A stretch of DNA of 64,000 nucleotides from positions 1 through 64,000 of the forward strand of contig JAHKLZ010000002.1 in the NCBI GenBank assembly GCA_020854775.1, written 5' to 3'. Of the stretch, positions 53,001-59,394 are shown piece after piece. How positions within the stretch are numbered: position 1 is the stretch's first letter; every line of letters begins with the position of its first letter. The DNA comes from Candidatus Woesearchaeota archaeon (GTDB lineage Archaea > Nanobdellota > Nanobdellia > Woesearchaeales > 21-14-0-10-32-9). Below the pieces are notes generated by a model. It saw only the letters and a program-made list of their open reading frames with translations. It was not told where the DNA came from and made no database searches. A program made the translations under genes and the position numbers.

Positions 53001-53678
53001 CATTTCTTCTATTAATGCGACGACTACATAATTGTTGTTTTCATCTTTTAATAGGCCTGCTTTGAACATTCCTTCTTCGGTGCCTGTTCCTACGTATGTG
53101 TATACTGTCGGTATATTGTTGATTGGGTTTGCGCCTATTTGTATGTTCATTGTTTCTTTGAATGTGTTAATGGTAGAATCGTAATGTGTGTTATCTATTC
53201 CTATAAACGCGTCTATTTCTTGGCGTGTTGCTGCTTGAAGCGTCGGTATGGATATTTCTTGTTGTGGTACTAGGCTTGCGAATAGTAGCGTGGTGGTTCC
53301 GCTTCTCAGACATTCGAAGAATATGTTTCCTTCTATCATTCCTCCTGGGTCTACTTCGAATTCCCATGGTTGTGTTTGTCCTACTCCGAATGCAGCGCCA
53401 TATAATCCTGCCCAGCTTATTACTGGTTTTTTGAACAGCAGGTTTATTTGGTGTATGTATCCGCCTTGTCCTTCATGATAAGCTATGTATCCTGTGTAAA
53501 TACTCGTGGTTAATATTATTAGTATACTTATTATTGTTAGTATGATTAATGCGTAGTTTTTTTCTTTAGTTTTTTTGTTATTTCTGTTTTTTAGCGCTTC
53601 TTCTATAGTCATATTTTTTTTTCTGGTCATGTCTTTTATTTTTTGTTTCAATGTCCGTTTTTTTTCTTGTTCTTTCAT
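50058..53678 (-). CDS. Membrane-anchored HerA/FtsK-type ATPase with large ectodomain
   Basis: A 1206-aa protein with an unusual layout. Residues 1-40 are inside; membrane segment 1 is 42-64. The ectodomain has (a) a domain of about 85-262 of the same type as the small secreted subunits (HYDSTINTF, NPINNIPTVYTYVG, TTKYYIFLDPYIEC), (b) a carboxypeptidase-regulatory-like domain (272-350), (c) a GPD-rich linker (363-377) and (d) two Ig-like domains (about 400-600). Membrane segment 2 is 613-636. The cytoplasmic ATPase has Walker A GSTGGGKS (689-696), Walker B VYDEVH (816-821) and IERACREFRKWGIGVMLISQ. After a coiled coil, the shared cytoplasmic domain (1065-1140, NDFADWI) ends the fold, followed by a charged tail. 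It is the probable motor of the surface system. Confidence 0.85.
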   Translation of the reverse strand: MKEQEKKRTLKQKIKDMTRKKNMTIEEALKNRNNKKTKEKNYALIILTIISILIILTTSIYTGYIAYHEGQGGYIHQINLLFKKPVISWAGLYGAAFGVGQTQPWEFEVDPGGMIEGNIFFECLRSGTTTLLFASLVPQQEISIPTLQAATRQEIDAFIGIDNTHYDSTINTFKETMNIQIGANPINNIPTVYTYVGTGTEEGMFKAGLLKDENNNYVVVALIEEMLHRGFNQRFYNYQMMLPIPNNATTKYYIFLDPYIECPAGEDEPGAFGIVEGIVTDIGGNPMENTIVTIGRYSNVSDATGYYRISTDAGTRNIFAIRTGYKVYFNNVTVFENNVTEHNIILEIDLPPVEYIDMHPDIGPDFGPDQGPDQGPGEVPFQIERPVEIEGQDYWIPFNRITKRIREGEFAQETVFIQSFRQNNMQLNFEVVGDAKKVISIDRTSVLIPPRGDGRATLTFFGNETPGIYNGTLNITGGIDVEIPIIVEILDRDKIPIQALLLGISMSDRKIYSGSKFTFRTDLTNLLSDREYPVSLIFTIQNLDGTETIWTHTSNVFLKTSLSLIRNVQLPDNIREGEYVIRVTANYLDLSSSTSHVFHVSLPIHQYILFWGIRVWHAVLFLLFLIGLIIAIIIIKKRIEGKKKYHLKVEYSEIPKDGPRSIFAGKIAETSNKAYMNLENFKTHTIVAGSTGGGKSFSAQVIIEEMLLKDVAVIVFDPTAQWTGMLRKLTNKGLLGLYPSFGMTEKDAKPFTGNIRQINNARELIDIRKFMKPGEIQVFAVHKLDPKEIDIFVANTVREVFHANFDESEPLRLCLVYDEVHRLLPKFGGSGEGFLQIERACREFRKWGIGVMLISQVLADFVGQIKANINTEVQMRTRDEGDLDRIKTKYGEDVLQSLVKASIGTGMVQNSAYNRGRPYFITFRPIMHSVARLSDEEIAQYNEYNMKIDQMTYELDQLEKEEKQDVFDLRLELKLALDKVKAGNFNMVKIYIEGLEPRLKKVWTKIGKTPKKMEIKMVSQEELDKELKKAQGEREKFEAENKKEETKDDKKETPQDKFKKDVPPDKILKLHNDMLVVTPTSLYSEIEAMKDSDYEYHVNENKNDFADWIRDAVGDAELAEHLDNTKDRKEIISLLDKRAKGEKLPALEKSPEKKKQEEQKDAVKNFAKEPAEEPKKQEEQENKEEKSEETKEDEKESEDKKEDGEK

Positions 53679-56650
53679 TGTTTTGTTATTTCTTCGGTTA
53701 TTTGTTTGATTTGTTCTTTGAATTTGATTTGTGTGTTTTTTTCTGATTTGTTGTATGCGTCTGTTAACTTGTTGTATGTTTCAATTGCGTATTCTTTGTT
53801 TTTTTCTTTTAGTGCTGTTTGTGTTTGTGTTGTTAGTTCTTCTACGTATTTTTCGTTTAGAATATTCATCAATGTTATGGCGTCTTCATATACTTCTTTT
53901 TTAACGTTTCTTGGCGCTTTTTCATATATCATTTTTATTTCTTTGTATATGAGGCTTGCGCGTTCTATTTCTTTTGTTTCCAAATAATCTTTTGCATCAT
54001 TTATGAGGTTTTGTAATTGTTTTATTTTCTTGTCTTTTGAAAAATTATTTATGTATTCTATTATTTTTTCTTTTAAGTCAAAAACGTAGAAAACATATCC
54101 TAGTATTAGTAAAATTAGTATTATTACTAAGCTCGTTATTGGTTCTAGTTTCATGTCTGTGAATGTTACTAGTCCTGTTATTGCATTACTTCCTGATCCG
54201 CTTGTTCTGAAAGATCCTTCTGTTAGTATTATTGTGTGTGTATTTTTTATTTTTTCTAAGTCTTGGTGTTCTTTTAAGTAATAATTTATTGTTTCTGGTT
54301 TTTCAAATCTTATTAATTTATTTCTTGTTAGTACATCGTGTACTTGTTTCGTTACGAATTCAGTAGTTATTTCATCGCTTATTTTTTCTAGTAAGAAATG
54401 ATGCCTTGTTGTGTCTCCTGTGTATTCTATTGTTTTTTGAACTACTGTTATATTTTCTTTTTCTCCATTTATGTATGTTATAGTTGTTTGTGCGGTGAAT
54501 GTTCTAATTCTTATTAGGTTTTGTTGATTTTCTATTTCTCTTAAGTCTGGTCTTCCTTGTAGGTTTCTTTTTTCTGCGTATTCTTTAACAATTTTTTCTA
54601 GGTCTTCCCTGCTTGCATGAGTCATGTATTCTTCTGATTCTGTAACTTCTATTAGTAAAGGAGTTTTTCCTTCTAATTGTATTACTTGTTCTTTGTATTC
54701 TTGTATTTTTTCTTGTTTTTGTTGATCTGTTAAGTCTCTTCTTAGTGCTAAGCTGTTAAGATCTCGTAGTATTCTTTCATAATCTCTTAGAGATACTCTT
54801 AGTGTTTCTTTTATGTCTAATGCGTCCGCGGTTTTTCTTTCTTCTAAGCCTAAGTTATCTAAGTTTTCGTGTGCTTGTTCTATTTGTCTTCTTAGTTCTC
54901 CTGCGTCTATTGTGTCTTGAGTGTTAGTTGTTGAGAATTGCGTTGTTGATTTTGAGAATTCTCTTATTTCAGATTCTGCTGTTTCTTTTTGTGTTTCACA
55001 ACTTATTTTCCATTTGTATTCTCCTGTTTCTATTTTTTCTTTGAAAGTTATTGTTCCTGCTTTCACGTTTTCTTTTCTTGCTAGCTCTATGAACCATTGG
55101 CTGTTTTTGTCTGTTATGAATAATTTACATGTAGCTGTTTCTGCTAAGTTTATTTTTGCTTGGAATTCTATTTCTGTATTAGTTATTGTGGCTTTATTTG
55201 TAGGTTTTTCTAGTTCTATTTTGTTATTTGTTGTTGTCGTTGTTGTTTCTATTTTGTCCAGTTTGATTGTTAGACTAGTTGTTGCATCTAGTTTGATTGT
55301 TTCTGTTTTCACGTAATATCCTATCGCGTCCAGTCTTACTTTGTATGTGTCTTTTGGTAAGTTAAATTTTGTTTTTCCTGTACTATCTGTTATTTTATCT
55401 TCGTTAGTTTCAAGTATTGTTATTATTGTGTCTTTTAGTACTTGGTTTTGTTGATTTCTTACTTCTATTGTTAAATCATAATAAGGTCTCACGTCTAAAG
55501 TGATGGTTTCTTCTTTTGTGTTTCCTTCTTTATCTCTTGCTGTTAATTTTATGTCTCTATATCCTTCTGTTGCATATTTTATTTTTAGTTCGTTTCCTGT
55601 TTTTGTTGTTCCATCTGGTAAAGTCCAAGTGTATGTGTAAGGTGTTATTCCTCCTGTTGTTGTCGCTGTAAGAGTTGTTTCTTCGTCTAGTTTTATTTTT
55701 GTTTTTCCAGAAACGCTTAGTTTCATGCTGTCTATTACTTCATATGTTTTTGTTATGGCTATGTTCGCGGTTGTTATGTTTGCTCTTATTTCGTACTTAC
55801 CCGGATTTTTTGTTTCTGTATTTGTTAATAATGTTGATGGTGCTTGTATTTTTTGTGTGTGTGTGCATTCTTCCCATTGTAAAGTTCCTTGTGTTGCATT
55901 TCTGCATATTTTTATGTCTACTTCTATATTGTTTGTTGTTTTTAATAAATAATAAGAAGTTTCTCCTAAGTTGTATTTTTCTTTGTCTGTTTCTATTATC
56001 AGGGCTTCTTCAACTACTATGTGTATGGTTTTTTCTTTGTGTGTATAATTTTCTGTTTCGTTATATCTTGCTTTTATTTCGTAGGTTCCTGTTTTGTCTG
56101 GTCTTCCTGTTATTGTTATGGTTCTTGTTCCTTCTGTTTCTTCAAGTAGTTCTGTTGTGTTCATCAAAGTATTATTTATTAATAGTTCTAAGTGTCCTTG
56201 TTCTGTTTCTATTGTCGCGGTTATATTTACTATGTCTAATTGATTTATGGTCGCGTTTTCAGTTTGTGAATTAAATTTAAGTGTTATTATTGGTTCGGCT
56301 TTTTTTATTTTGTAGTTATTTATTATTGTTGTATTAGTTGTGTTTGTTTCGTTTATTATTGTCCATTCATAATTGTATGTTCCTGCGCTTAAGTCGTCTA
56401 TGTTTATCAAGTAGTATCCTTCTTCGTAATTCACATCACTGTTTTCTAGAAGTATTATTTCATTTTCGAAGAGTTTGAATATTACTTTATCTTGTAATTC
56501 TTCTATTAATATGAATTCGTAGTTTTGATTAGGTGTGTATGTTGCGTTTTCTGGAGTTGTTTGTGTTGTTTGTGCTGATGCTAGAATTATTAATAATAGT
56601 GTTATCATCATGAAGGTTATTGCTTTGTTGATTTTTGGTGTTATTTTCAT
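53675..56650 (-). CDS. Type I membrane protein with Ig/PKD-like ectodomain and cytoplasmic helical repeats
   Basis: A 991-aa protein with signal peptide (about 1-26). The ectodomain contains Ig-like modules, a PKD-like domain (about 320-387; GGITPYTYTWTLPDGT is typical), a carboxypeptidase-regulatory-like domain (388-462), another Ig-like module (about 475-580) and a helical part (about 600-720). The membrane segment is about 833-853. The cytoplasmic tail of about 130 residues is helical, with TPR-like spacing (RASLIYKEIKMIYEKAP, YAIETYNKLTDAYNKSE). The start overlaps the upstream RHH stop and the end overlaps the ATPase start (both ATGA), so its amount is tied to the ATPase. Likely a membrane partner of the ATPase. 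Confidence 0.75.
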   Translation of the reverse strand: MKITPKINKAITFMMITLLLIILASAQTTQTTPENATYTPNQNYEFILIEELQDKVIFKLFENEIILLENSDVNYEEGYYLINIDDLSAGTYNYEWTIINETNTTNTTIINNYKIKKAEPIITLKFNSQTENATINQLDIVNITATIETEQGHLELLINNTLMNTTELLEETEGTRTITITGRPDKTGTYEIKARYNETENYTHKEKTIHIVVEEALIIETDKEKYNLGETSYYLLKTTNNIEVDIKICRNATQGTLQWEECTHTQKIQAPSTLLTNTETKNPGKYEIRANITTANIAITKTYEVIDSMKLSVSGKTKIKLDEETTLTATTTGGITPYTYTWTLPDGTTKTGNELKIKYATEGYRDIKLTARDKEGNTKEETITLDVRPYYDLTIEVRNQQNQVLKDTIITILETNEDKITDSTGKTKFNLPKDTYKVRLDAIGYYVKTETIKLDATTSLTIKLDKIETTTTTTNNKIELEKPTNKATITNTEIEFQAKINLAETATCKLFITDKNSQWFIELARKENVKAGTITFKEKIETGEYKWKISCETQKETAESEIREFSKSTTQFSTTNTQDTIDAGELRRQIEQAHENLDNLGLEERKTADALDIKETLRVSLRDYERILRDLNSLALRRDLTDQQKQEKIQEYKEQVIQLEGKTPLLIEVTESEEYMTHASREDLEKIVKEYAEKRNLQGRPDLREIENQQNLIRIRTFTAQTTITYINGEKENITVVQKTIEYTGDTTRHHFLLEKISDEITTEFVTKQVHDVLTRNKLIRFEKPETINYYLKEHQDLEKIKNTHTIILTEGSFRTSGSGSNAITGLVTFTDMKLEPITSLVIILILLILGYVFYVFDLKEKIIEYINNFSKDKKIKQLQNLINDAKDYLETKEIERASLIYKEIKMIYEKAPRNVKKEVYEDAITLMNILNEKYVEELTTQTQTALKEKNKEYAIETYNKLTDAYNKSEKNTQIKFKEQIKQITEEITKQ

Positions 56651-56916
56651 TTTTTAAGCTCCATAATTATTTTTTCTAGTTCTTGTAAGAGTTTGTCTTT
56701 GTCTTTGCTGTCTTTGTTTTGTGCGATGTTTTCTTCTAGTTGTTCTCTCATTTTTTGTACTTCGTGTTTGTAGGGTTGTGTGTGTTCTTCGCATTTTTGT
56801 CGTATTATTGTTCTGATTTGTTCTGATAAGTCTAAGTAGTGATTTTCTTGTGCTAAGATTTTTAGTTCTTGTACTAATGTTGCGGGGAGTCTTATGCTTA
56901 GCACTGTGTCTTTCAT
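56647..56916 (-). CDS. Ribbon-helix-helix regulator with coiled-coil tail
   Basis: An 89-aa protein. The RHH domain is at the N-terminus (TVLSIRLPATLVQELKILAQ, then DLSEQIRTIIRQKC); residues 50-89 form a charged helix. It overlaps the 53-aa RHH gene upstream and the 991-aa gene downstream by ATGA junctions. Two different RHH proteins opening one operon suggests a heterotypic or two-level repressor acting on the repeat-rich leader upstream. Confidence 0.8.
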   Translation of the reverse strand: MKDTVLSIRLPATLVQELKILAQENHYLDLSEQIRTIIRQKCEEHTQPYKHEVQKMREQLEENIAQNKDSKDKDKLLQELEKIIMELKK

Positions 56917-57074
56917 TTTTTTATCCCTCTTTGTTTTTGTTCTTGTACGTATTCTCTTAGGAATTGTCTTACGGCTTCTGATCTTGAGCTGAAGGATTTT
57001 TCTTGGAGCAATGGGTCAAGTTTTTTTAGAAGTTCTTTTGATAGTCGTACGTTGATTATTTCTGTTTTATTCAT
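56913..57074 (-). CDS. Ribbon-helix-helix regulator, first gene of the large operon (53 aa)
   Basis: A short frame from ATG at 57074 to TGA at 56915-56913. The product has strand IINVRLSKELLKKLD, helix 1 over LLQEK and helix 2 SSRSEAVRQFLREYVQEQ, a clean RHH domain with the usual FSSRSEAVR turn. Its stop overlaps the ATG of the 89-aa RHH gene (ATGA). It is easy to miss because of its length. The leader of about 125 bases upstream carries TTGTATGTTT repeats that are candidate operators for it. Confidence 0.8.
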   Translation of the reverse strand: MNKTEIINVRLSKELLKKLDPLLQEKSFSSRSEAVRQFLREYVQEQKQRGIKK

Positions 57075-57102
57075 TATTTGTTCCTCGACGCGTCAAACAA
57101 AA

Positions 57103-57197
57103 TTGTATGTTTTTTGTAGTTTTTTTATTAGTTTTTGTATGTTTAATGTATTACATTTAGTACCTTTTTTGTATATTTGTATTACATTTGTATGTTT
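57103..57197 (-). repeat. TTGTATGTTT / GTATTACATTT repeat array in the operon leader
   Basis: On the plus strand TTGTATGTTT occurs at 57103-57112, 57135-57144 and 57188-57197, and GTATTACATTT at 57148-57158 and 57179-57189; a TTGTATATTT variant lies at about 57169-57178. The array lies downstream of the minus-strand TATA box (about 57221-57229), so it occupies the start site and leader of the RHH-led operon. Repeated short motifs of this kind are typical RHH operators. Confidence 0.65.
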
Positions 57198-57220
57198 TTT
57201 ATACATTCTTCGTGCTACAT

Positions 57221-57247
57221 TATTATATAAATGTTTTGTTTTTTACT
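57221..57247 (-). promoter_or_regulatory. Promoter of the large operon with a 20-bp element shared with 63829
   Basis: TAAATGTTTTGTTTTTTACT (57228-57247) is identical to 63829-63848 and overlaps the TATA box of each minus-strand promoter at the same place (TATTATATA here). Because the identity extends well upstream of the TATA box, it is more than a shared TATA and suggests common activation of the large operon and of cassette B. Confidence 0.65.
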
Positions 57248-57261
57248 CTTGAAATGATTAA

Positions 57262-57275
57262 TTTCTATATAGAAA
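57262..57275. promoter_or_regulatory. Perfect 14-bp palindrome in the divergent promoter region
   Basis: TTTCTATATAGAAA is a perfect palindrome between the minus-strand operon promoter and the plus-strand membrane regulator gene at 57331, a natural place for an operator acting on one or both. Confidence 0.5.
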
Positions 57276-57330
57276 ATAATTTTGTGTGTGTTTTCATAAA
57301 TAATTTAAACAAAGGGGTCATCTTAATTAT

Positions 57331-58047
57331 ATGAAAAACAAGTTTTTCAAATTCGTATTATTTATATTCATATTATTGTTATCTGTTAATTTTTCTTTAG
57401 CTAGCTCAGAGAATGAATTTTATGCTGATTTGCTAATAAATATTAATGATAGAGGGGACGTGGTGATTTCTGGGCTGACTAATCATCCTAACATCACAGG
57501 TTCTTATGATGATTTAACCTCTAAACAAGGTAAGTATTGGGTTTTTAATTTGAGCAGTGATTATTTTTCTAGTGCTTTATTCAAAGTTTCTTTACCTGAT
57601 GGGGTCGTGATTAATTACGTGAAAAGTTCTGCACCTATTAATATAGGGTATGATGATTCTCCTTTCGTTAAAGGCATTTTGAAGGATAAAGTTTTAGAAA
57701 TATTCTTACAATATCATTTTGAAGAATCAAAACCTGGCAAGAGTTATTATTTGTTATTTGTTTTTTTAGGGATTTTTGTTTTGTTCATCGGATTTTATTT
57801 GTTGTATTTTGTTAAGAATAAAAAGAAAAAAGATGTGCATGTTAAGTTTTCTTTGACGGAGAGACAAAAAAATATTTTATTATTTTTAGAAAAGAAAGAC
57901 GGTGTGTCTCAGAGTTTTTTGGAAAAAAAATTTGGTTGGCCTAAATCTTCTTTGTCTAGAAATATTGATTCTCTTGTAAGAAAAGGATTAGTTGTTAAGT
58001 TAAATAAGGGTAATAGTAATGTTATTGTTTTGAATAAGCAAAAATAA
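57331..58047 (+). CDS. Membrane-bound winged-helix regulator with secreted sensor domain
   Basis: A 238-aa protein with a signal peptide or anchor (1-24), a small beta-rich outer domain (25-133), a membrane segment (about 136-160) and a cytoplasmic winged-helix domain (about 170-235; LTERQKNILLFLEKKDGVSQ, FGWPKSSLSRNIDSLVRKGL). The helix-turn-helix is of the MarR/DUF7343 type found in archaeal membrane-bound regulators. It could pass a signal from the cell surface directly to DNA. It is divergent from the large operon and directly precedes a TTGTTCCGG repeat array that is a good candidate for its binding site. Confidence 0.8.
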   Translation: MKNKFFKFVLFIFILLLSVNFSLASSENEFYADLLININDRGDVVISGLTNHPNITGSYDDLTSKQGKYWVFNLSSDYFSSALFKVSLPDGVVINYVKSSAPINIGYDDSPFVKGILKDKVLEIFLQYHFEESKPGKSYYLLFVFLGIFVLFIGFYLLYFVKNKKKKDVHVKFSLTERQKNILLFLEKKDGVSQSFLEKKFGWPKSSLSRNIDSLVRKGLVVKLNKGNSNVIVLNKQK

Positions 58048-58087
58048 TTTAAAGCATTAGTTATATGTATATATTCTTTAAGGCGCT

Positions 58088-58148
58088 TTGTTCCGGTTAT
58101 TTTTTGGTTGTTCCGGTTTGTTCCGGGCAAATATTATATTTTGTTCCG
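58088..58148 (+). repeat. TTGTTCCGG direct-repeat array (operator)
   Basis: TTGTTCCGG occurs at 58088-58096, 58108-58116 and 58118-58126, and TTGTTCCGT at 58141-58149. Start-to-start distances are 20, 10 and 23 bases, so the first three lie on one face of the helix. They flank an AT-rich TATA candidate (AAATATTATATT, about 58129-58140). CCGG is rare here, making chance repetition unlikely. Confidence 0.75.
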
Positions 58149-58158
58149 TCTTAATAAA

Positions 58159-58178
58159 AAGAGGTATCAAGTCCTCTT
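58159..58178 (+). promoter_or_regulatory. Leader hairpin upstream of the acidic coiled-coil gene
   Basis: AAGAGG and CCTCTT can form a 6-bp stem with an 8-base loop in the 5' leader, about 25 bases before the GAGGTGATAAAATG translation start. The loop does not overlap the ribosome-binding site; but the CCTCTT arm could instead pair with GAGG at the ribosome-binding site, giving a possible switch. Confidence 0.3.
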
Positions 58179-58201
58179 ATTGGATTTGATGAGGTGATAA
58201 A

Positions 58202-59203
58202 ATGATTTGGAAAAACTTGAAAGTTTTTTTGGTTGTTTTAGCTTTGCTTATTGCTTTGCCTTTAAGTTTAGCTGATGACAACGAAACGAATGAGGATGAC
58301 GTCATTAATGGAAATGATGTTGATGACGTAGAAAATAATGAATCAGATACTGATGCTGATGAAGCTGAAGTCGTTGATGATGAAGCTGATGATGAATTGG
58401 ATGAGGTTGCTGACGACGTAGAATTGGCTCCGTTCAACACTAATGATGGCGCAACTGTTAGATTGCTTCAGTTAGAAAGATCTATTCAGAAGAATATTCT
58501 TCAAGGAGAAATGTTACTTGAAAGATTAGCTGATAGATTATCTGAAGAGTCCTTGGAAGACTTGGAAGCTATTCTTTTGGTTATGGAAGATTTGAAGAGC
58601 AAAGTTTCTAGTTATGAACTTGTTGGTAAAGAAGAAGATGTTCGTGCTTTTGTTGAGTTTAGACATGAAGCATCAGAGTTATCTAAAGAATTTAGGGAAA
58701 CGCTTAGAGAATTTGTTCAAGAGCAAGAAAGAAATGATTTAAGAGCTCAAGTCAATAAGGAAGTTCATGAATTACCTAATCTGGCCAGGTATGATGATGC
58801 TTTGAGGGAAAGAGCCAGGATTCATAATGAAGAAATTGTTAGAGCTTCAGGCAGAGACGTTATCAGTGAGGATTTGCTTTCTAGGATAAGGTCTGGCGAG
58901 GTTGAGCCTAAGCAAATTAAGGAAGAAGTTCTTAGTTCTGTTAGGAATATTCGTGCCGAGCAAGCTAATGATGTTCTTCGTGATATGCAAGAGGAAGCTT
59001 TACGTCAAAGGATGAATATTATGCAGGAGCAAGAAAGAGTTAGGAATCAAGTTAGTTCTGAGAATGGTGAAAGAGTCAAGGAAAAGATTAATGAGATGAA
59101 AGAGAGAGTTCCTGAGGACTTACAGCAAAGAATTGATTCTAGGTTGAGTAATATTGCTCAGCGTCCTAGTGGCGTTGTTAATAACTCTGTGAGAGGTGAG
59201 TAA
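58202..59203 (+). CDS. Secreted acidic coiled-coil protein
   Basis: A 333-aa protein with a signal peptide (about 1-24, ending SLADDNE), a very acidic segment rich in Asp/Glu (25-78), then helical coiled coil almost to the end (82-320). No membrane anchor. It has a strong GAGGTGAT ribosome-binding site and lies behind the TTGTTCCGG array. It is followed after 2 bases by a small lipoprotein gene, so the pair probably acts together in the envelope. Acidic helical proteins of this kind can bind cations; that is only a possibility. Confidence 0.7.
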   Translation: MIWKNLKVFLVVLALLIALPLSLADDNETNEDDVINGNDVDDVENNESDTDADEAEVVDDEADDELDEVADDVELAPFNTNDGATVRLLQLERSIQKNILQGEMLLERLADRLSEESLEDLEAILLVMEDLKSKVSSYELVGKEEDVRAFVEFRHEASELSKEFRETLREFVQEQERNDLRAQVNKEVHELPNLARYDDALRERARIHNEEIVRASGRDVISEDLLSRIRSGEVEPKQIKEEVLSSVRNIRAEQANDVLRDMQEEALRQRMNIMQEQERVRNQVSSENGERVKEKINEMKERVPEDLQQRIDSRLSNIAQRPSGVVNNSVRGE

Positions 59204-59205
59204 AA

Positions 59206-59394
59206 GTGAAATATTTAGTGATGGGATTGTTATTGATTTCGGTGTTGTTGGTGTCTGCTTGTTCATCAATGGATGTTGCTGATAATGATTACTTAGGTGA
59301 TCAGCAATCAGTTGTTGATGAAGAAATAGAAGCAGATATTTTGCCTGAACTCGTTGATCCTGACGAATACATAGAAATTGGTGAAATGATTTAG
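59206..59394 (+). CDS. Small lipoprotein
   Basis: GTG start at 59206, 62 aa. A signal peptide with lipobox LVSAC (Cys19) is followed by a short acidic mature part of about 43 residues. It would be lipid-anchored on the outer face of the membrane. It is co-transcribed with the acidic coiled-coil protein and might anchor it. Its stop overlaps the end of the convergent gene by 4 bases. Confidence 0.75.
   Translation: MKYLVMGLLLISVLLVSACSSMDVADNDYLGDQQSVVDEEIEADILPELVDPDEYIEIGEMI

Noticed and set aside
50058-53678. Conjugation coupling protein or virus packaging ATPase
   Set aside because: No relaxase, VirB4-like gene, terminase, portal or capsid genes are seen nearby; the neighbours are surface and scaffold proteins.
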